64,000 nucleotides of DNA from an uncultured Mogibacterium sp. (GCF_938041965.1 NZ_CALISE010000003.1:62001-126000), one strand, 5' to 3'. Numbered from the stretch's first letter, positions 25,743-35,142 are shown. Notes: generated by a model from the sequence alone, not told the origin. A program made the numbers and translations.

Positions 25743-28343
25743 ATGGAAAAACTTGGTCTTAATGAAATAAGAGATTTATTCCGTGATTTCTTTGTTAGTA
25801 AGGGTCACTATGCAGCGGGAAGTGCATCTTTGATTCCCAAAAATGATAAAAGTTTGCTTATTATTAATTCTGGCATGGCACCATTAAAGGCATATTTTGC
25901 AGGAGTTGAGACACCTCCGTCTAAACGGATGACCACTTGTCAGAAATGTATAAGAACTGGAGATATAGATAATGTTGGAAAGACTGCACGTCATGGTACG
26001 TTCTTTGAGATGCTTGGAAACTTCAGTTTTGGAGATTATTTTAAAGAAGAGTCATTAACATGGGGATGGGAGTTTATTACAGAACATCTGAATATGCCTA
26101 AGGATAAACTTTGGGCTACTATATATCAGGATGACGATGAAGCATATGACATATGGATAAAACTAGGAATGCCTGCTGAAAGGATAGTAAGGCTCGGGAA
26201 AGAAGACAACTTCTGGGAAATAGGCCTTGGTCCATGTGGACCGTGTTCCGAGATTTACTATGATAGAGGTGAAGCATATGGCTGTGGTGCACCTGACTGT
26301 AAACCAGGCTGTGAGTGTGACAGGTATATAGAATTCTGGAATCATGTATTTTCACAGTTTTCGAAGGAAGAGGACGGATCATATTCAAATTTAGCGCATC
26401 CTAATATTGATACTGGAATGGGACTTGAAAGACTTGCCTGCATTATGCAAGATGTAGATTCTATATTTGATATAGATACTATTAGAAAGATACTTGACTC
26501 AGTTGCACAAATGGCAGGAGTTGACTATCAAGCTGGAAATGAACAGAATGATGTAAGTTTGAGAATAATTACTGATCATTTGCGATCTATGGTATTTATG
26601 ATCGCAGATGGAATTATGCCAAGTAATGAAGGAAGAGGATACGTTTTAAGGCGTCTTATCAGAAGGGCGGCTAGACATGGTAGACTCCTAGGAATTAAAG
26701 AAAATAATTTTCTAGCTAAGCTTATGGATTCTGTAGTAGAAGTTTCTGGCGGGGCATATCCTGAGCTAGTCGAAAAGCATGACTACATAAAGAAGCTTAT
26801 AGCTATCGAGGAAGAGCAGTTTGCAAAGACCATGGATAATGGCATGGGAATTCTTGAAGAATACATTGCAAAGCTGGATAAAAGCGATAAGATGGTATTA
26901 GATGGTGCAGATGCATTTAAACTTTATGATACTTACGGATTCCCTGTAGAGATGACTGAAGAAATCCTGGCTGAGAGAGGAATTTCTGTTGATATGGAGG
27001 GCTTCAAGGAAAATATGAACCGCCAGAAGGAACTCGCACGTCAGGGGCAAAAATCCACAGAAGATGTAGCATGGAAGGATGCAGCTGACTACGATAAATT
27101 GCCAAAGAGTAAATTCCTAGGCTATACGGAATTAGATTCTAACGCTAAAGTTTTATATGTAAACAGTAGTGAGGGTAAGAATCTGCTTATTTTCGACAAG
27201 ACTCCTTTCTATGCTACTGGCGGAGGCCAGCTTCATGATACAGGCGTGATTATCATAGCTGATAAGGAATATCACGTAAATGATGTAACTAAAGAAAATG
27301 ATATCTTTTTACACTTTGTTGATGAATCAGTTGATAATGTAAATGTCGGAGACACTGCAGAGCTAAAGGTTGATGTAACAAATAGAAATAGAACAGCTAG
27401 AGGACACAGTGCAACACATATTCTTCAGCAAGCCCTTAAGGATGTCCTTGGAGAGCACGTATCACAGGCTGGTTCTTATGTTGATAATCACTATCTTAGA
27501 TTTGATTTTAATCACTTCGAGGCTATGACTCATGATCAGATTAAAGAGGTAGAAGATATTGTCAACGATAAGATTGATGCATTTCTTCCGATTCTTATGC
27601 AGGAAATGCCAATCGAGGAAGCTCAGAAGATGGGAGCTACTGCTATCTTTGGTGAAAAGTATGGTGAGATCGTTCGCGTTGTAAGCATGGGCGATTATAG
27701 CGTAGAATTCTGTGGTGGTACTCATATCGACAATACTGGTAAAATCGGTGCATTCAAGATTGTTTCTGAAGCTGGTATTGCATCTGGTATCAGAAGAATT
27801 GAAGCAATTACTGGAACTCAGGTTATCGGTTATACTGAAGACAAAGAATCAGTAATTTCAAATGTATGTGCAACACTTAAGTCTAATGCTAGTGATATTG
27901 AAAAGAAAGCTGCTCAGCTGGTTTCTGACAATAAGGAACTTGAGAAGACAATTAAATCTTTAAAGGCAGATGAAATTGCAGGTTCACTTGATGAAATCAT
28001 CGCATCTGGTTCTGATATAAATGGGATCAAGCTAATAACGAAGAGGTTCGACAATACAGATGTTACTCAACTTAGAGAGATGGCAGATGCTATAAAGTCC
28101 AGCGAGGCTAAGTCTATTTTCGTTGCTGCATCTGTAAATGATGGTAAGATTGCAATTCTTGTTTCTGTAAGTGATGAACTTGTAAGCGGAGGCTTCCATG
28201 CTGGAAAGCTAGTTAAGGAAATTGCTCAGGTTGCCGGCGGTAATGGAGGCGGAAAGGCTGGAATGGCGCAGGCCGGAGCAAAGGATGAAAGCAAGTTAGA
28301 AGAAGCATTCGAATTAGCAAAGACTCTAGTTGCAAATAATTAA
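25743..28343 (+). CDS. alaS: Alanyl-tRNA synthetase
   Basis: 866-residue class II synthetase that charges and edits tRNA-Ala. The catalytic core spans about 1-450 (FVSKGHYAAGSASLIPKND near the start). The editing domain has the zinc ligands in GHSATHILQ and CGGTHIDNTG. A C-terminal dimerisation/C-Ala domain ends with GGNGGGKAGMAQAGAKD. Complete and of normal length. AAAGGGAG is the ribosome binding site. It is followed by a hairpin and then ireB and ruvX, the usual alaS-ireB-ruvX order of Firmicutes. Confidence 0.98.
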   Translation: MEKLGLNEIRDLFRDFFVSKGHYAAGSASLIPKNDKSLLIINSGMAPLKAYFAGVETPPSKRMTTCQKCIRTGDIDNVGKTARHGTFFEMLGNFSFGDYFKEESLTWGWEFITEHLNMPKDKLWATIYQDDDEAYDIWIKLGMPAERIVRLGKEDNFWEIGLGPCGPCSEIYYDRGEAYGCGAPDCKPGCECDRYIEFWNHVFSQFSKEEDGSYSNLAHPNIDTGMGLERLACIMQDVDSIFDIDTIRKILDSVAQMAGVDYQAGNEQNDVSLRIITDHLRSMVFMIADGIMPSNEGRGYVLRRLIRRAARHGRLLGIKENNFLAKLMDSVVEVSGGAYPELVEKHDYIKKLIAIEEEQFAKTMDNGMGILEEYIAKLDKSDKMVLDGADAFKLYDTYGFPVEMTEEILAERGISVDMEGFKENMNRQKELARQGQKSTEDVAWKDAADYDKLPKSKFLGYTELDSNAKVLYVNSSEGKNLLIFDKTPFYATGGGQLHDTGVIIIADKEYHVNDVTKENDIFLHFVDESVDNVNVGDTAELKVDVTNRNRTARGHSATHILQQALKDVLGEHVSQAGSYVDNHYLRFDFNHFEAMTHDQIKEVEDIVNDKIDAFLPILMQEMPIEEAQKMGATAIFGEKYGEIVRVVSMGDYSVEFCGGTHIDNTGKIGAFKIVSEAGIASGIRRIEAITGTQVIGYTEDKESVISNVCATLKSNASDIEKKAAQLVSDNKELEKTIKSLKADEIAGSLDEIIASGSDINGIKLITKRFDNTDVTQLREMADAIKSSEAKSIFVAASVNDGKIAILVSVSDELVSGGFHAGKLVKEIAQVAGGNGGGKAGMAQAGAKDESKLEEAFELAKTLVANN

Positions 28344-28351
28344 GTTAGGTA

Positions 28352-28387
28352 GATAATAGGTGGATGGATTATAATTCACCTATTATC
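28352..28387 (+). terminator. Hairpin between alaS and ireB
   Basis: Perfect 11-base stem GATAATAGGTG / CACCTATTATC with a 14-base loop. No clear T run follows. It shares the AATAGGTG core with the hairpin behind obg. Confidence 0.5.
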
Positions 28388-28429
28388 ACTAAATATATCT
28401 CGCTAAATTCTATTAAATAGGAGGAAGAT

Positions 28430-28681
28430 ATGAGCAAGGATACAATTTTGTTCGAAAGTGCAAAGATCAAACAGATTTCCAACAAAGAAGCGATGCATCA
28501 GATTTATTCATCTCTTCAGGAGAGGGGATACAATGCTATCGATCAGATGGTTGGATACTTAACATCTGGAGACCCATCTTATATAACAAGCCATAATGAT
28601 GCGAGAAACCTCATTCTTAAGATTGATAGAGATGAGCTACTCGAGGAGATTTTAAAGTCTTATCTAGAGCTTGATAAGTAG
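28430..28681 (+). CDS. ireB: IreB family regulatory phosphoprotein
   Basis: 83-residue protein of the DUF965/IreB family, a substrate of the PASTA-type Ser/Thr kinase IreK and a negative regulator of cephalosporin resistance in enterococci. The GYNAIDQMVGYLTSGDPSYI block is the family core. Strong GGAGG ribosome binding site. It is followed 12 bases later by ruvX, the conserved Firmicutes arrangement. The cognate kinase is not in the window. Confidence 0.93.
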   Translation: MSKDTILFESAKIKQISNKEAMHQIYSSLQERGYNAIDQMVGYLTSGDPSYITSHNDARNLILKIDRDELLEEILKSYLELDK

Positions 28682-28693
28682 GTTTTATATTAG

Positions 28694-29128
28694 ATGAGAA
28701 AAATAGGACTTGATGTCGGTGAAAAGACTATAGGTGTTGCTTTAAGCGATTTACTAGATATTACAGCACAGGGAGTCACTACAATTGAGCGTGTTGGTAT
28801 TAGAAAGGATACTACCAAGGTGCTTGATTTAGTGCGCGAATATGAGTGTGATACAGTTGTAATCGGACTTCCTCTAAGCCTTGATGGAACCGATAGCGTA
28901 CAGACTCAAAAGGTACGTGATTTCTGTACTATGCTTGAAAATAAATTAAGAAGCTCCGGACTTGCTCATGTAAATATCGAGTGGCAGGATGAGAGATTTA
29001 CGACGAAGTTGGCAGAAAATATCCTTATTGCAGGTGATGTAAAAAGAAGTGATCGCAAGAAGGTTATTGACAAGCAGGCAGCAATTTTAATATTACAAAG
29101 TTATTTAGACAGGGTGAGCAATGAATAA
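28694..29128 (+). CDS. ruvX: Putative Holliday junction resolvase RuvX (YqgF)
   Basis: 144-residue RNase H-fold nuclease. It begins MRKIGLDVGEKTIGVALSD with the first catalytic Asp, has VVIGLPLSLDGTDS in the middle and ends in the DKQAAILILQSYLD helix. The family is linked to Holliday junction resolution and to pre-16S rRNA 5'-end maturation. Its last 8 bases overlap the next gene, purO, so the two are translationally coupled. Confidence 0.95.
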   Translation: MRKIGLDVGEKTIGVALSDLLDITAQGVTTIERVGIRKDTTKVLDLVREYECDTVVIGLPLSLDGTDSVQTQKVRDFCTMLENKLRSSGLAHVNIEWQDERFTTKLAENILIAGDVKRSDRKKVIDKQAAILILQSYLDRVSNE

Positions 29129-29831
29129 GACACAAATTAATGAACTTAGTTTTCTCGCTTCTAATGACTATTGGGGCAGGGGCATCCTTATTGGAAGAAC
29201 ATCAAATAAGATTGCCGTTGCCTATTTTATAATGGGAAGAAGTGAAAATAGTCGAAATAGAATTTTTTATAAGGAAGATGATCGAGTAGCAATTGCACCG
29301 TATGATAAGGATGCAGATATTGACCCAACTCTCATCATCTATTATCCAATTAAGACAAATGGCAAGAATTTAATCGTAACGAATGGAGACCAGACGGATA
29401 CAGTCGAGGAGTTCCTTAACAAAAGTCTTACATTTGAGGATGCTTTGAGAACTAGATGTTTCGAACCTGATGCGCCTCATTTTACACCGAGAATTAGTGG
29501 TATTTTAAGCCTTGTAGATGGTTCATATAAACTGAGCATTCTCAAGGATTCTGATGGACAAGGGACAGATTGTCATAGATATTTCTACGAATATCCTTCG
29601 CGTCCAAATTACGCGCATTTTATATACACATATGAGGGTAACGACACACCACTTCCAACATTTGAAGGTGAACCTAAGCTATTTAAAATTCCAGATAGTA
29701 TAGAGGAGTTTACTGATACTATATGGAATAGCCTTAATGATGATAATAAAATTTCTCTATGCACTATGATGATCAATCCGGAGACTCTAGAAAGAGAAGT
29801 TAATATTTATAACAAGAGAATGGGGGATTAA
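29121..29831 (+). CDS. purO: IMP cyclohydrolase, PurO-like
   Basis: 236 residues of the IMP cyclohydrolase-like family first described in archaea (PurO), which closes the purine ring from FAICAR to IMP. The start YWGRGILIGRTSNKIAVAYF and the block IMGRSENSRNRIF are diagnostic. Here it stands in for the cyclohydrolase domain of bifunctional PurH: the AICAR transformylase encoded at 31388-32575 lacks that domain. The gene overlaps ruvX by 8 bases and purB by 1 base, so all three should be translated together. Confidence 0.85.
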   Translation: MNKTQINELSFLASNDYWGRGILIGRTSNKIAVAYFIMGRSENSRNRIFYKEDDRVAIAPYDKDADIDPTLIIYYPIKTNGKNLIVTNGDQTDTVEEFLNKSLTFEDALRTRCFEPDAPHFTPRISGILSLVDGSYKLSILKDSDGQGTDCHRYFYEYPSRPNYAHFIYTYEGNDTPLPTFEGEPKLFKIPDSIEEFTDTIWNSLNDDNKISLCTMMINPETLEREVNIYNKRMGD

Positions 29832-31267
29832 TGGAAACCAATAGATTGCAGTATATGTCGCCACTATCTTCTAGATACGCGAGCAAGGAGATGAAGTATA
29901 TATTCTCCGAAAAGAAGAAATTTACAACATGGCATGAGCTATGGATAGCTCTAGCAAAGGCCGAAAAAGAACTTGGCCTTGATATCACTGATGAACAGAT
30001 CCAGGAAATGATTGAAAACAAGGACATCGTTGATTTTGAGGTAGCCGAGGCTAGAGAAAAGGAAGTGCGTCACGATGTAATGAGCCATGTCTATGCATAT
30101 GGAAAGCGTTGCCCTAAAGCAGAGGCGATAATTCACCTCGGAGCTACATCGTGCTATGTTGGTGACAATACAGATGTTATTTTGATGAAGGAAGCTCTTG
30201 AACTTATCATCGAGAAGACAGTTCAAGTCCTTGTAAATCTAAAGAAGTTTTCCAGAGAATATAAGGCTATGCCTTGCCTTGGATACACACATTTGCAGCC
30301 AGCACAGCTAACTACTGTAGGTAAGAGAGCATCGCTATGGATGTATGAACTAGCGCTCGATGTAATCGAACTTGAAAGAAGGCTCGAAGATCTCAAAATG
30401 CTTGGTTCAAAGGGCACAACAGGTACGCAGGCAAGCTTTATGGATCTATTTAACAATGATGAGTCTAAGGTTAAGAAGTTAGATGAAATCATTGCAAAAG
30501 AATTCAGAGTATCTGGTTGTGTTCCGGTATCTGGACAGACTTATTCTCGCAAAGTGGACGCAAATATATTATCGTCACTCTCGGGTGTTGCACAGAGTGC
30601 TTCTAAGTTCTCAAATGACCTTAGAATACTTCAGTCATTCGGCGAGATGGAAGAGCCTTTTGAAAAGAATCAAATTGGTTCTTCTGCTATGCCATACAAG
30701 AGAAATCCAATGAGATCCGAGCGAATTACATCTCTTGCTAGATATGTAATCGTTGACTCACTTAACCCAGCAATTACTGCTGCAACACAGTGGTTTGAGA
30801 GAACACTGGATGACTCTGCAAATAAGAGAATTTCCGTTCCTGAGGCTTTTTTAGCACTAGATGGTATTCTTAACCTGTATATAAATATAACAAGTGATAT
30901 GGTGGTATATCCTAAGGTTATAAATGCCCGTACTATGGAGAAGCTCCCGTTCATCGCAACTGAGAATATAATGATGGAAGCAGTTAAGAAGGGTGGAAAT
31001 AGACAGGATTTACATGAACAGATAAGAGTTCATTCTCATGAGGCAACTTTAAGAGTAAAGAGAGATGGACTTAATAATGATCTTGTGGATAGAATTGCTG
31101 CCGATAAGACATTTGGACTTTCTAAAGAAGAGATTCTATCGGCTATGGATCCAATTCTATATGTGGGAAGAAGCCCATCTCAGGTTGAAGAATTGATTAC
31201 TGAGGTTATTGATCCAATTATCGAACGCCATCCTCAGAAAAATATCGAAACTGAGATTAACCTATAG
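29831..31267 (+). CDS. purB: Adenylosuccinate lyase
   Basis: 478-residue homotetrameric lyase used twice in purine synthesis: SAICAR to AICAR, and adenylosuccinate to AMP. The superfamily signature SSAMPYKRNPMRSERI holds the mobile catalytic loop, and GYTHLQPAQLTTVGKR precedes it. Full length. The neighbours on both sides supply the last two steps to IMP. The ATG overlaps the purO stop codon (TAATG). Confidence 0.97.
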   Translation: METNRLQYMSPLSSRYASKEMKYIFSEKKKFTTWHELWIALAKAEKELGLDITDEQIQEMIENKDIVDFEVAEAREKEVRHDVMSHVYAYGKRCPKAEAIIHLGATSCYVGDNTDVILMKEALELIIEKTVQVLVNLKKFSREYKAMPCLGYTHLQPAQLTTVGKRASLWMYELALDVIELERRLEDLKMLGSKGTTGTQASFMDLFNNDESKVKKLDEIIAKEFRVSGCVPVSGQTYSRKVDANILSSLSGVAQSASKFSNDLRILQSFGEMEEPFEKNQIGSSAMPYKRNPMRSERITSLARYVIVDSLNPAITAATQWFERTLDDSANKRISVPEAFLALDGILNLYINITSDMVVYPKVINARTMEKLPFIATENIMMEAVKKGGNRQDLHEQIRVHSHEATLRVKRDGLNNDLVDRIAADKTFGLSKEEILSAMDPILYVGRSPSQVEELITEVIDPIIERHPQKNIETEINL

Positions 31268-31308
31268 AGGTTATTAATGTCAAATTTATTTAATTAATGC
31301 AATATACA

Positions 31309-31340
31309 AGATGAGAGGCTGTTTTAATGGCCTCTTATCT
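31309..31340 (+). other. Hairpin between purB and the AICAR transformylase gene
   Basis: Arms AGATGAGAGGC and GCCTCTTATCT pair over 11 positions with one G-T pair around a ten-base loop. No T run follows. It may protect or attenuate the transcript. It does not resemble a purine riboswitch. Confidence 0.4.
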
Positions 31341-31387
31341 CGATTATAAGAGTAAGAATTGTCGCGTAGTAACTAGTGGTGAATGAA

Positions 31388-32575
31388 ATGAAAAAAATCG
31401 AATTAAAATACGGATGTAACCCAAATCAAAAGCCTTCTTCTGTATATATGAAAGATGGTTCAGAACTGCCTTTTGAGGTTTTAAATGGCAAACCTGGATA
31501 TATTAACCTTCTAGATGCTTTAAATGGATGGCAGCTAGTAAGTGAAATAAAGGAAGCGACCGGCAAAGCTGCAGCTGCTTCTTTTAAGCATGTAAGTCCT
31601 TCGTCTGCCGCTGTTGGGAGAGTTATGAGCGATAAGCTTAAAAAAGCTTGCTTTGTAGATGATATCGCTGGTCTAGATGAATCTCCGATTGCAACAGCAT
31701 ATGCGAGGGCTCGTGGGACTGACCGTATGTCATCATTTGGTGATTTCATTTCTTTGAGTGATACATGCGACGAAACATGTGCGAAGCTAATTAAGAGAGA
31801 AGTTTCTGATGGTGTAATTGCTCCAGCGTTTACTGATGCAGCACTAGAGGTATTGAAGCAGAAGAAAAATGGAAATTATCTGATTCTCAAAGTTAATGAG
31901 AATTTTAGAGCGCCTGAAGTGGAGACAAAGCAGGTATTTGGCGTTACTTTTGAACAGAAGCATAATGATATAAAAATAGACAAGACTTGCCTTAATGATG
32001 TAGTGACTGAAATAAAGGATATTCCAGAGGATGCTAAGGATGATTTGGTAATTGCCCTAATAACACTTAAGTATACACAGTCAAACTCTGTTGCATATGC
32101 AGCAGATGGTCAAACAATTGGAATAGGAGCTGGTCAGCAGTCAAGAGTTCACTGCACTCGTCTTGCTGGTTCAAAGGCTGATAATTGGCATCTCAGACAG
32201 TCTGAAAAGGTACTGAATCTACCTTTTAAGGAAGGGACAAAGAGACCAAACAAGGATAACTTTATAGATAGATATATAGCTATGGAGGATACTCCTGAAG
32301 CAAGAGGGGATTTTGACTGGGAGGAATTATTCTCGGAGAGGCCTGAAGTTTTTACAGTCGAAGAAAAAAGACAGATTCTTGATGCGATTACAGGCGTATC
32401 AGTAGCATCAGATGCATTCTTTCCATTTAGTGATAATATCGATAGAGCTCATGAAAGTGGTGTATCGTATATTGCTGAGCCTGGAGGCTCGACCCGCGAT
32501 GATCTAGTTATTGATTCTTGTAACAAGTATGGAATAGCCATGGCGTTTACAGGATTTAGACTGTTCCATCACTAA
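31388..32575 (+). CDS. purH: AICAR transformylase, stand-alone (PurH C-domain type)
   Basis: 395 residues. It transfers a formyl group from 10-formyl-THF to AICAR. Family marks: LKYGCNPNQKPS at the start, AAASFKHVSPSSAAVG, then YTQSNSVAYAADGQTIGIGAGQQSRVHC with the nucleotide-binding region, and DAFFPFSDNIDRAHESGV near the end. The MGS-like IMP cyclohydrolase domain of ordinary PurH is absent; PurO is encoded two genes upstream. The ATG at 31388 is chosen over in-frame GTG codons 9 and 12 bases upstream because GGTGA lies 5 bases before it. Confidence 0.92.
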   Translation: MKKIELKYGCNPNQKPSSVYMKDGSELPFEVLNGKPGYINLLDALNGWQLVSEIKEATGKAAAASFKHVSPSSAAVGRVMSDKLKKACFVDDIAGLDESPIATAYARARGTDRMSSFGDFISLSDTCDETCAKLIKREVSDGVIAPAFTDAALEVLKQKKNGNYLILKVNENFRAPEVETKQVFGVTFEQKHNDIKIDKTCLNDVVTEIKDIPEDAKDDLVIALITLKYTQSNSVAYAADGQTIGIGAGQQSRVHCTRLAGSKADNWHLRQSEKVLNLPFKEGTKRPNKDNFIDRYIAMEDTPEARGDFDWEELFSERPEVFTVEEKRQILDAITGVSVASDAFFPFSDNIDRAHESGVSYIAEPGGSTRDDLVIDSCNKYGIAMAFTGFRLFHH

Positions 32576-32611
32576 GTCTCGTCGCTTTTAATACTGAATT
32601 CGGTGATTTGG

Positions 32612-32809
32612 ATGATTAAAGAAAAAGCACTTGTTACGCTAAAGAAAGATATACAAATTGAATATCCGTTTTCCGATGATTTACCTATGATTTTCTTAGG
32701 TGAAATCTCTAATATGCCGGAGCATGGAATATTTATCGGAAGGTCTGGAAAAAGCTATTTTGGATATCATATAGATAGCTTTAGAGAACTTAACGAGGAA
32801 GAAATATGA
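32612..32809 (+). CDS. Small protein of unknown function
   Basis: 65 residues, mixed alpha/beta by appearance, with HGIFIGRSGKSYFGYHIDSF in the second half. No membrane segment, signal or known motif. GGTGAT precedes ATG 32612; a GTG nine bases upstream is possible. It lies between purH and a DUF4241 gene, 59 bases before the latter, and might be cotranscribed with either. The call as a real gene rests on codon structure and spacing only. Confidence 0.5.
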   Translation: MIKEKALVTLKKDIQIEYPFSDDLPMIFLGEISNMPEHGIFIGRSGKSYFGYHIDSFRELNEEEI

Positions 32810-32868
32810 ATCATTTGATTGAGCATTATTTGAATGATTGTAAGACTTTGAATTAAAAAGGGAGTATT

Positions 32869-33591
32869 ATGGAAAAGCTGCAACCATCAATTGAATGGAA
32901 GAAAAGGTATGAAGCGGTCAAGAACCTGCTTACATCACCGGTAAACTATGCAAAGTGCTTTGACATGAAGGAAATTCAGGGCAAGGAGATATTCATTTTG
33001 GATATGGGTGAAATTGAATTTCCTACAGGAAACATACTCGTAAGGGATCCATTAGTATGGCTAAACAGAGATGAAAAAGCATATTTAACATCTGTGCCGA
33101 GGGGAAAATATAGAATTGAAACGTTAGTTGTAAAATTAGAAGAAGATCACTACAGGTACGCACTAAGCAGAGTGAGATTTACAGAAAACGTCCCTAAGAT
33201 TTATTACGAGGCACTTAAGGGTGATGAAAATCTAGATGATGTAGATGGTGATAGCATATTTGGATTTAATGTAGATGCTGGTCTTGCAACTATAGTTGAT
33301 GTAGAGACAAGAAACGCATACTGTGATTTTAAAGATAAATGGTATGCAGAAAATCCTAACAAGAATATATATGATGATTTTTTTGCTGAGGTTTTTGCAA
33401 ATAATGCTGAGGATAATCCAGTTTATCAAAGAGAGGGTGGAGACTGGATAAACTTTAAAATACCAAATTCAGAACTCTCAATTCCCATGATACAATCAGG
33501 GTTTGGAAATGGAAGATATCCTGTCTATTTTGGTTATGACGAAAACGGAAAGCTTTGCGATTTAGTCGTTGAATATATATATTTAGCATAA
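32869..33591 (+). CDS. DUF4241 domain protein
   Basis: 240-residue cytosolic protein of the DUF4241 family. Typical marks are the ILVRDPLVWL strand, VPRGKYRIETLVVKL, FGFNVDAGLATIVD, and the C-terminal SGFGNGRYPVYFGYDENGKL. The biochemical function of the family is unknown; some members occur near polymorphic-toxin or immunity genes, but no such gene is seen here. It has a GGGAG ribosome binding site 7 bases upstream. Confidence 0.8.
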   Translation: MEKLQPSIEWKKRYEAVKNLLTSPVNYAKCFDMKEIQGKEIFILDMGEIEFPTGNILVRDPLVWLNRDEKAYLTSVPRGKYRIETLVVKLEEDHYRYALSRVRFTENVPKIYYEALKGDENLDDVDGDSIFGFNVDAGLATIVDVETRNAYCDFKDKWYAENPNKNIYDDFFAEVFANNAEDNPVYQREGGDWINFKIPNSELSIPMIQSGFGNGRYPVYFGYDENGKLCDLVVEYIYLA

Positions 33592-33604
33592 TGAAATAAA
33601 ATCA

Positions 33605-33656
33605 CCGAGAAGTCTCGGAGAAAGGAAAATCCAGATTTTTTTCAGGTAACTGGATT
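33605..33656 (+). other. Two small hairpins before the LysR gene
   Basis: CCGAGAAGTCTCGG (33605-33618) folds on itself. A second repeat AATCCAG/CTGGATT (33628-33634 and 33650-33656) encloses a loop holding a run of seven T. They lie between the DUF4241 gene and the LysR start and could be a weak terminator or a leader element. Confidence 0.3.
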
Positions 33657-33667
33657 ACATACGTGTT

Positions 33668-34552
33668 ATGAACGACCTTCAAATAGATTATTTTATGGCC
33701 GTAGCTACTAATTCGAGCTTTACCAAGACATCGGAAGAACTCTTTGTATCTCAGCCTGCAATTTCCAAGCAAATTGCACTTCTAGAAAGAGAGCTTGGGG
33801 TTAAGCTATTCATTAGAAATAATAGGAGAACAGAACTTACAGAGGCTGGAAAGAGATATTTTGATTTTTTTAGTCGATATAAGACTGAAATGGGCAATAT
33901 TAAGCACGAAGTATCCGAATTAGATGGCATTACTGCTCAGACAATAACCATCGGAATACTTGAAGGGTGGGATTTTGCATCATGGCTTACGAATGTTATA
34001 AAAAAGTATAGAGATTCACATGGTTATGTAGATATATTGATTAATTATGTCGGTGCCAAGGAAGTTTCAACGCTGCTCCTTACAGATGAGATTGACATTG
34101 CAATCTCTCTGAAAAACACTTTTGATACTTTTGCAGAGATTGAATCACATAATATACTCGAAGCCAGAAAGAAACTCGTATACAACAAGCAAAATACGTT
34201 GGCTATGAAAGAAAATCTCAGTCCAGCAGATTTTGCTAATGAAAAATTTTTTGCCCCCTGGAGTATCATGGATGATACAGTTACAAAGAGCATTAACATG
34301 TATATGCAGCCATATGGTATCAGGCCAAATATTCAGTTCGTAAATAATTTCGAATCGATGATTAACTGTGTAAGATATAACCTTGGTGTTGCAATTTGCG
34401 ATGAATTTACAGGATATCTCAATGATAAAAATTTAGAATCAATTGATTTACAGGAAAAAGAATTTATCTGTGCTGGAATGATTAAGAATAGCACTAATGA
34501 CGAGGTTAGGGAATTATATGACCTGATTCTATCTTGTTCAGTTGATTCATAA
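33668..34552 (+). CDS. LysR family transcriptional regulator
   Basis: 294-residue regulator. The N-terminal winged helix-turn-helix covers residues 1-60 (FMAVATNSSFTKTSEELFVS, QPAISKQIALLERELGVKLF). The C-terminal effector domain is a periplasmic-binding-protein-like fold from about 90 onward. No clear ribosome binding site precedes ATG 33668. It is followed by a terminator and then a three-gene operon on the same strand (34693-36570), its most likely target by position. The effector is unknown. Confidence 0.93.
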   Translation: MNDLQIDYFMAVATNSSFTKTSEELFVSQPAISKQIALLERELGVKLFIRNNRRTELTEAGKRYFDFFSRYKTEMGNIKHEVSELDGITAQTITIGILEGWDFASWLTNVIKKYRDSHGYVDILINYVGAKEVSTLLLTDEIDIAISLKNTFDTFAEIESHNILEARKKLVYNKQNTLAMKENLSPADFANEKFFAPWSIMDDTVTKSINMYMQPYGIRPNIQFVNNFESMINCVRYNLGVAICDEFTGYLNDKNLESIDLQEKEFICAGMIKNSTNDEVRELYDLILSCSVDS

Positions 34553-34597
34553 CAACGCGGTTATGCAGAGCATACCTAATATTCAATTATACAAAGA

Positions 34598-34643
34598 GAC
34601 CTTGTTTGTTTAAAATATAGACAAATAAGGTCGTTTTGATTTT
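34598..34643 (+). terminator. Rho-independent terminator after the LysR gene
   Basis: A 12-base stem (GACCTTGTTTGT with ACAAATAAGGTC, one G-T pair), an 11-base loop and a tail GTTTTGATTTT. It separates the regulator from the operon behind it. Confidence 0.75.
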
Positions 34644-34692
34644 AACGATTTTGAGCTATGGATTGTTTTTATTATGGATGGAGGGTATTACA

Positions 34693-35142
34693 ATGCCAAA
34701 GAGTAAGAAACTAACTGCAGTATATGCACTGATTATGGATTTACCACTCAGCATCGTTGTTACTATGGTAGCACTTGCACTAGGTGGTAATCTGACAATG
34801 GAAAGATTTATTCCGAGCTTCTGCTTAGCTTATGTACTTACATTTTTTATTAATTTTCTACCTGTTGGTATGATAGGTTTTAAATTCGCAAGCAAGTATG
34901 CAGAAGATAATACATTCAAGTTTGGACTTCTTGCAAATGTTGTTATAGCTTTTTTCTTTGTAGTTATCTTGGATTTAGTGATGACAGCTTTTGGTGTGTT
35001 CATTGCTGGTAATGGAACGATGAATGACTATTTGTTTGCTGTTGTTGCTGGATTTGTACCATGTTATATTCCAACACTAATTATAGCGATGATATGGTAT
35101 CCCGTAGCAGACAAGGCTTCAAGAGCAATTTGTCATGAATAA
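34693..35142 (+). CDS. Four-helix integral membrane protein
   Basis: 149 residues with four predicted membrane segments arranged as two similar hairpins: residues about 8-58 (with PLSIVVTMVALALGG and FINFLPVGMIGF) and 78-140 (with FFFVVILDLVMTAFG and GFVPCYIPTLIIAMIWYP). The twofold pattern resembles DUF2798-type proteins; I am not sure of that assignment. The ATG at 34693 is chosen because GGAGGG lies 7 bases before it. First gene of a set with an alpha/beta-barrel protein and a DUF1097-like protein, probably under the LysR regulator. Role unknown; transport is possible. Confidence 0.65.
   Translation: MPKSKKLTAVYALIMDLPLSIVVTMVALALGGNLTMERFIPSFCLAYVLTFFINFLPVGMIGFKFASKYAEDNTFKFGLLANVVIAFFFVVILDLVMTAFGVFIAGNGTMNDYLFAVVAGFVPCYIPTLIIAMIWYPVADKASRAICHE

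Noticed and set aside
31268..31387. Purine riboswitch before the AICAR transformylase gene
   Set aside because: Only one simple hairpin is present; the three-way junction and loop-loop sequences of purine riboswitches are not seen.
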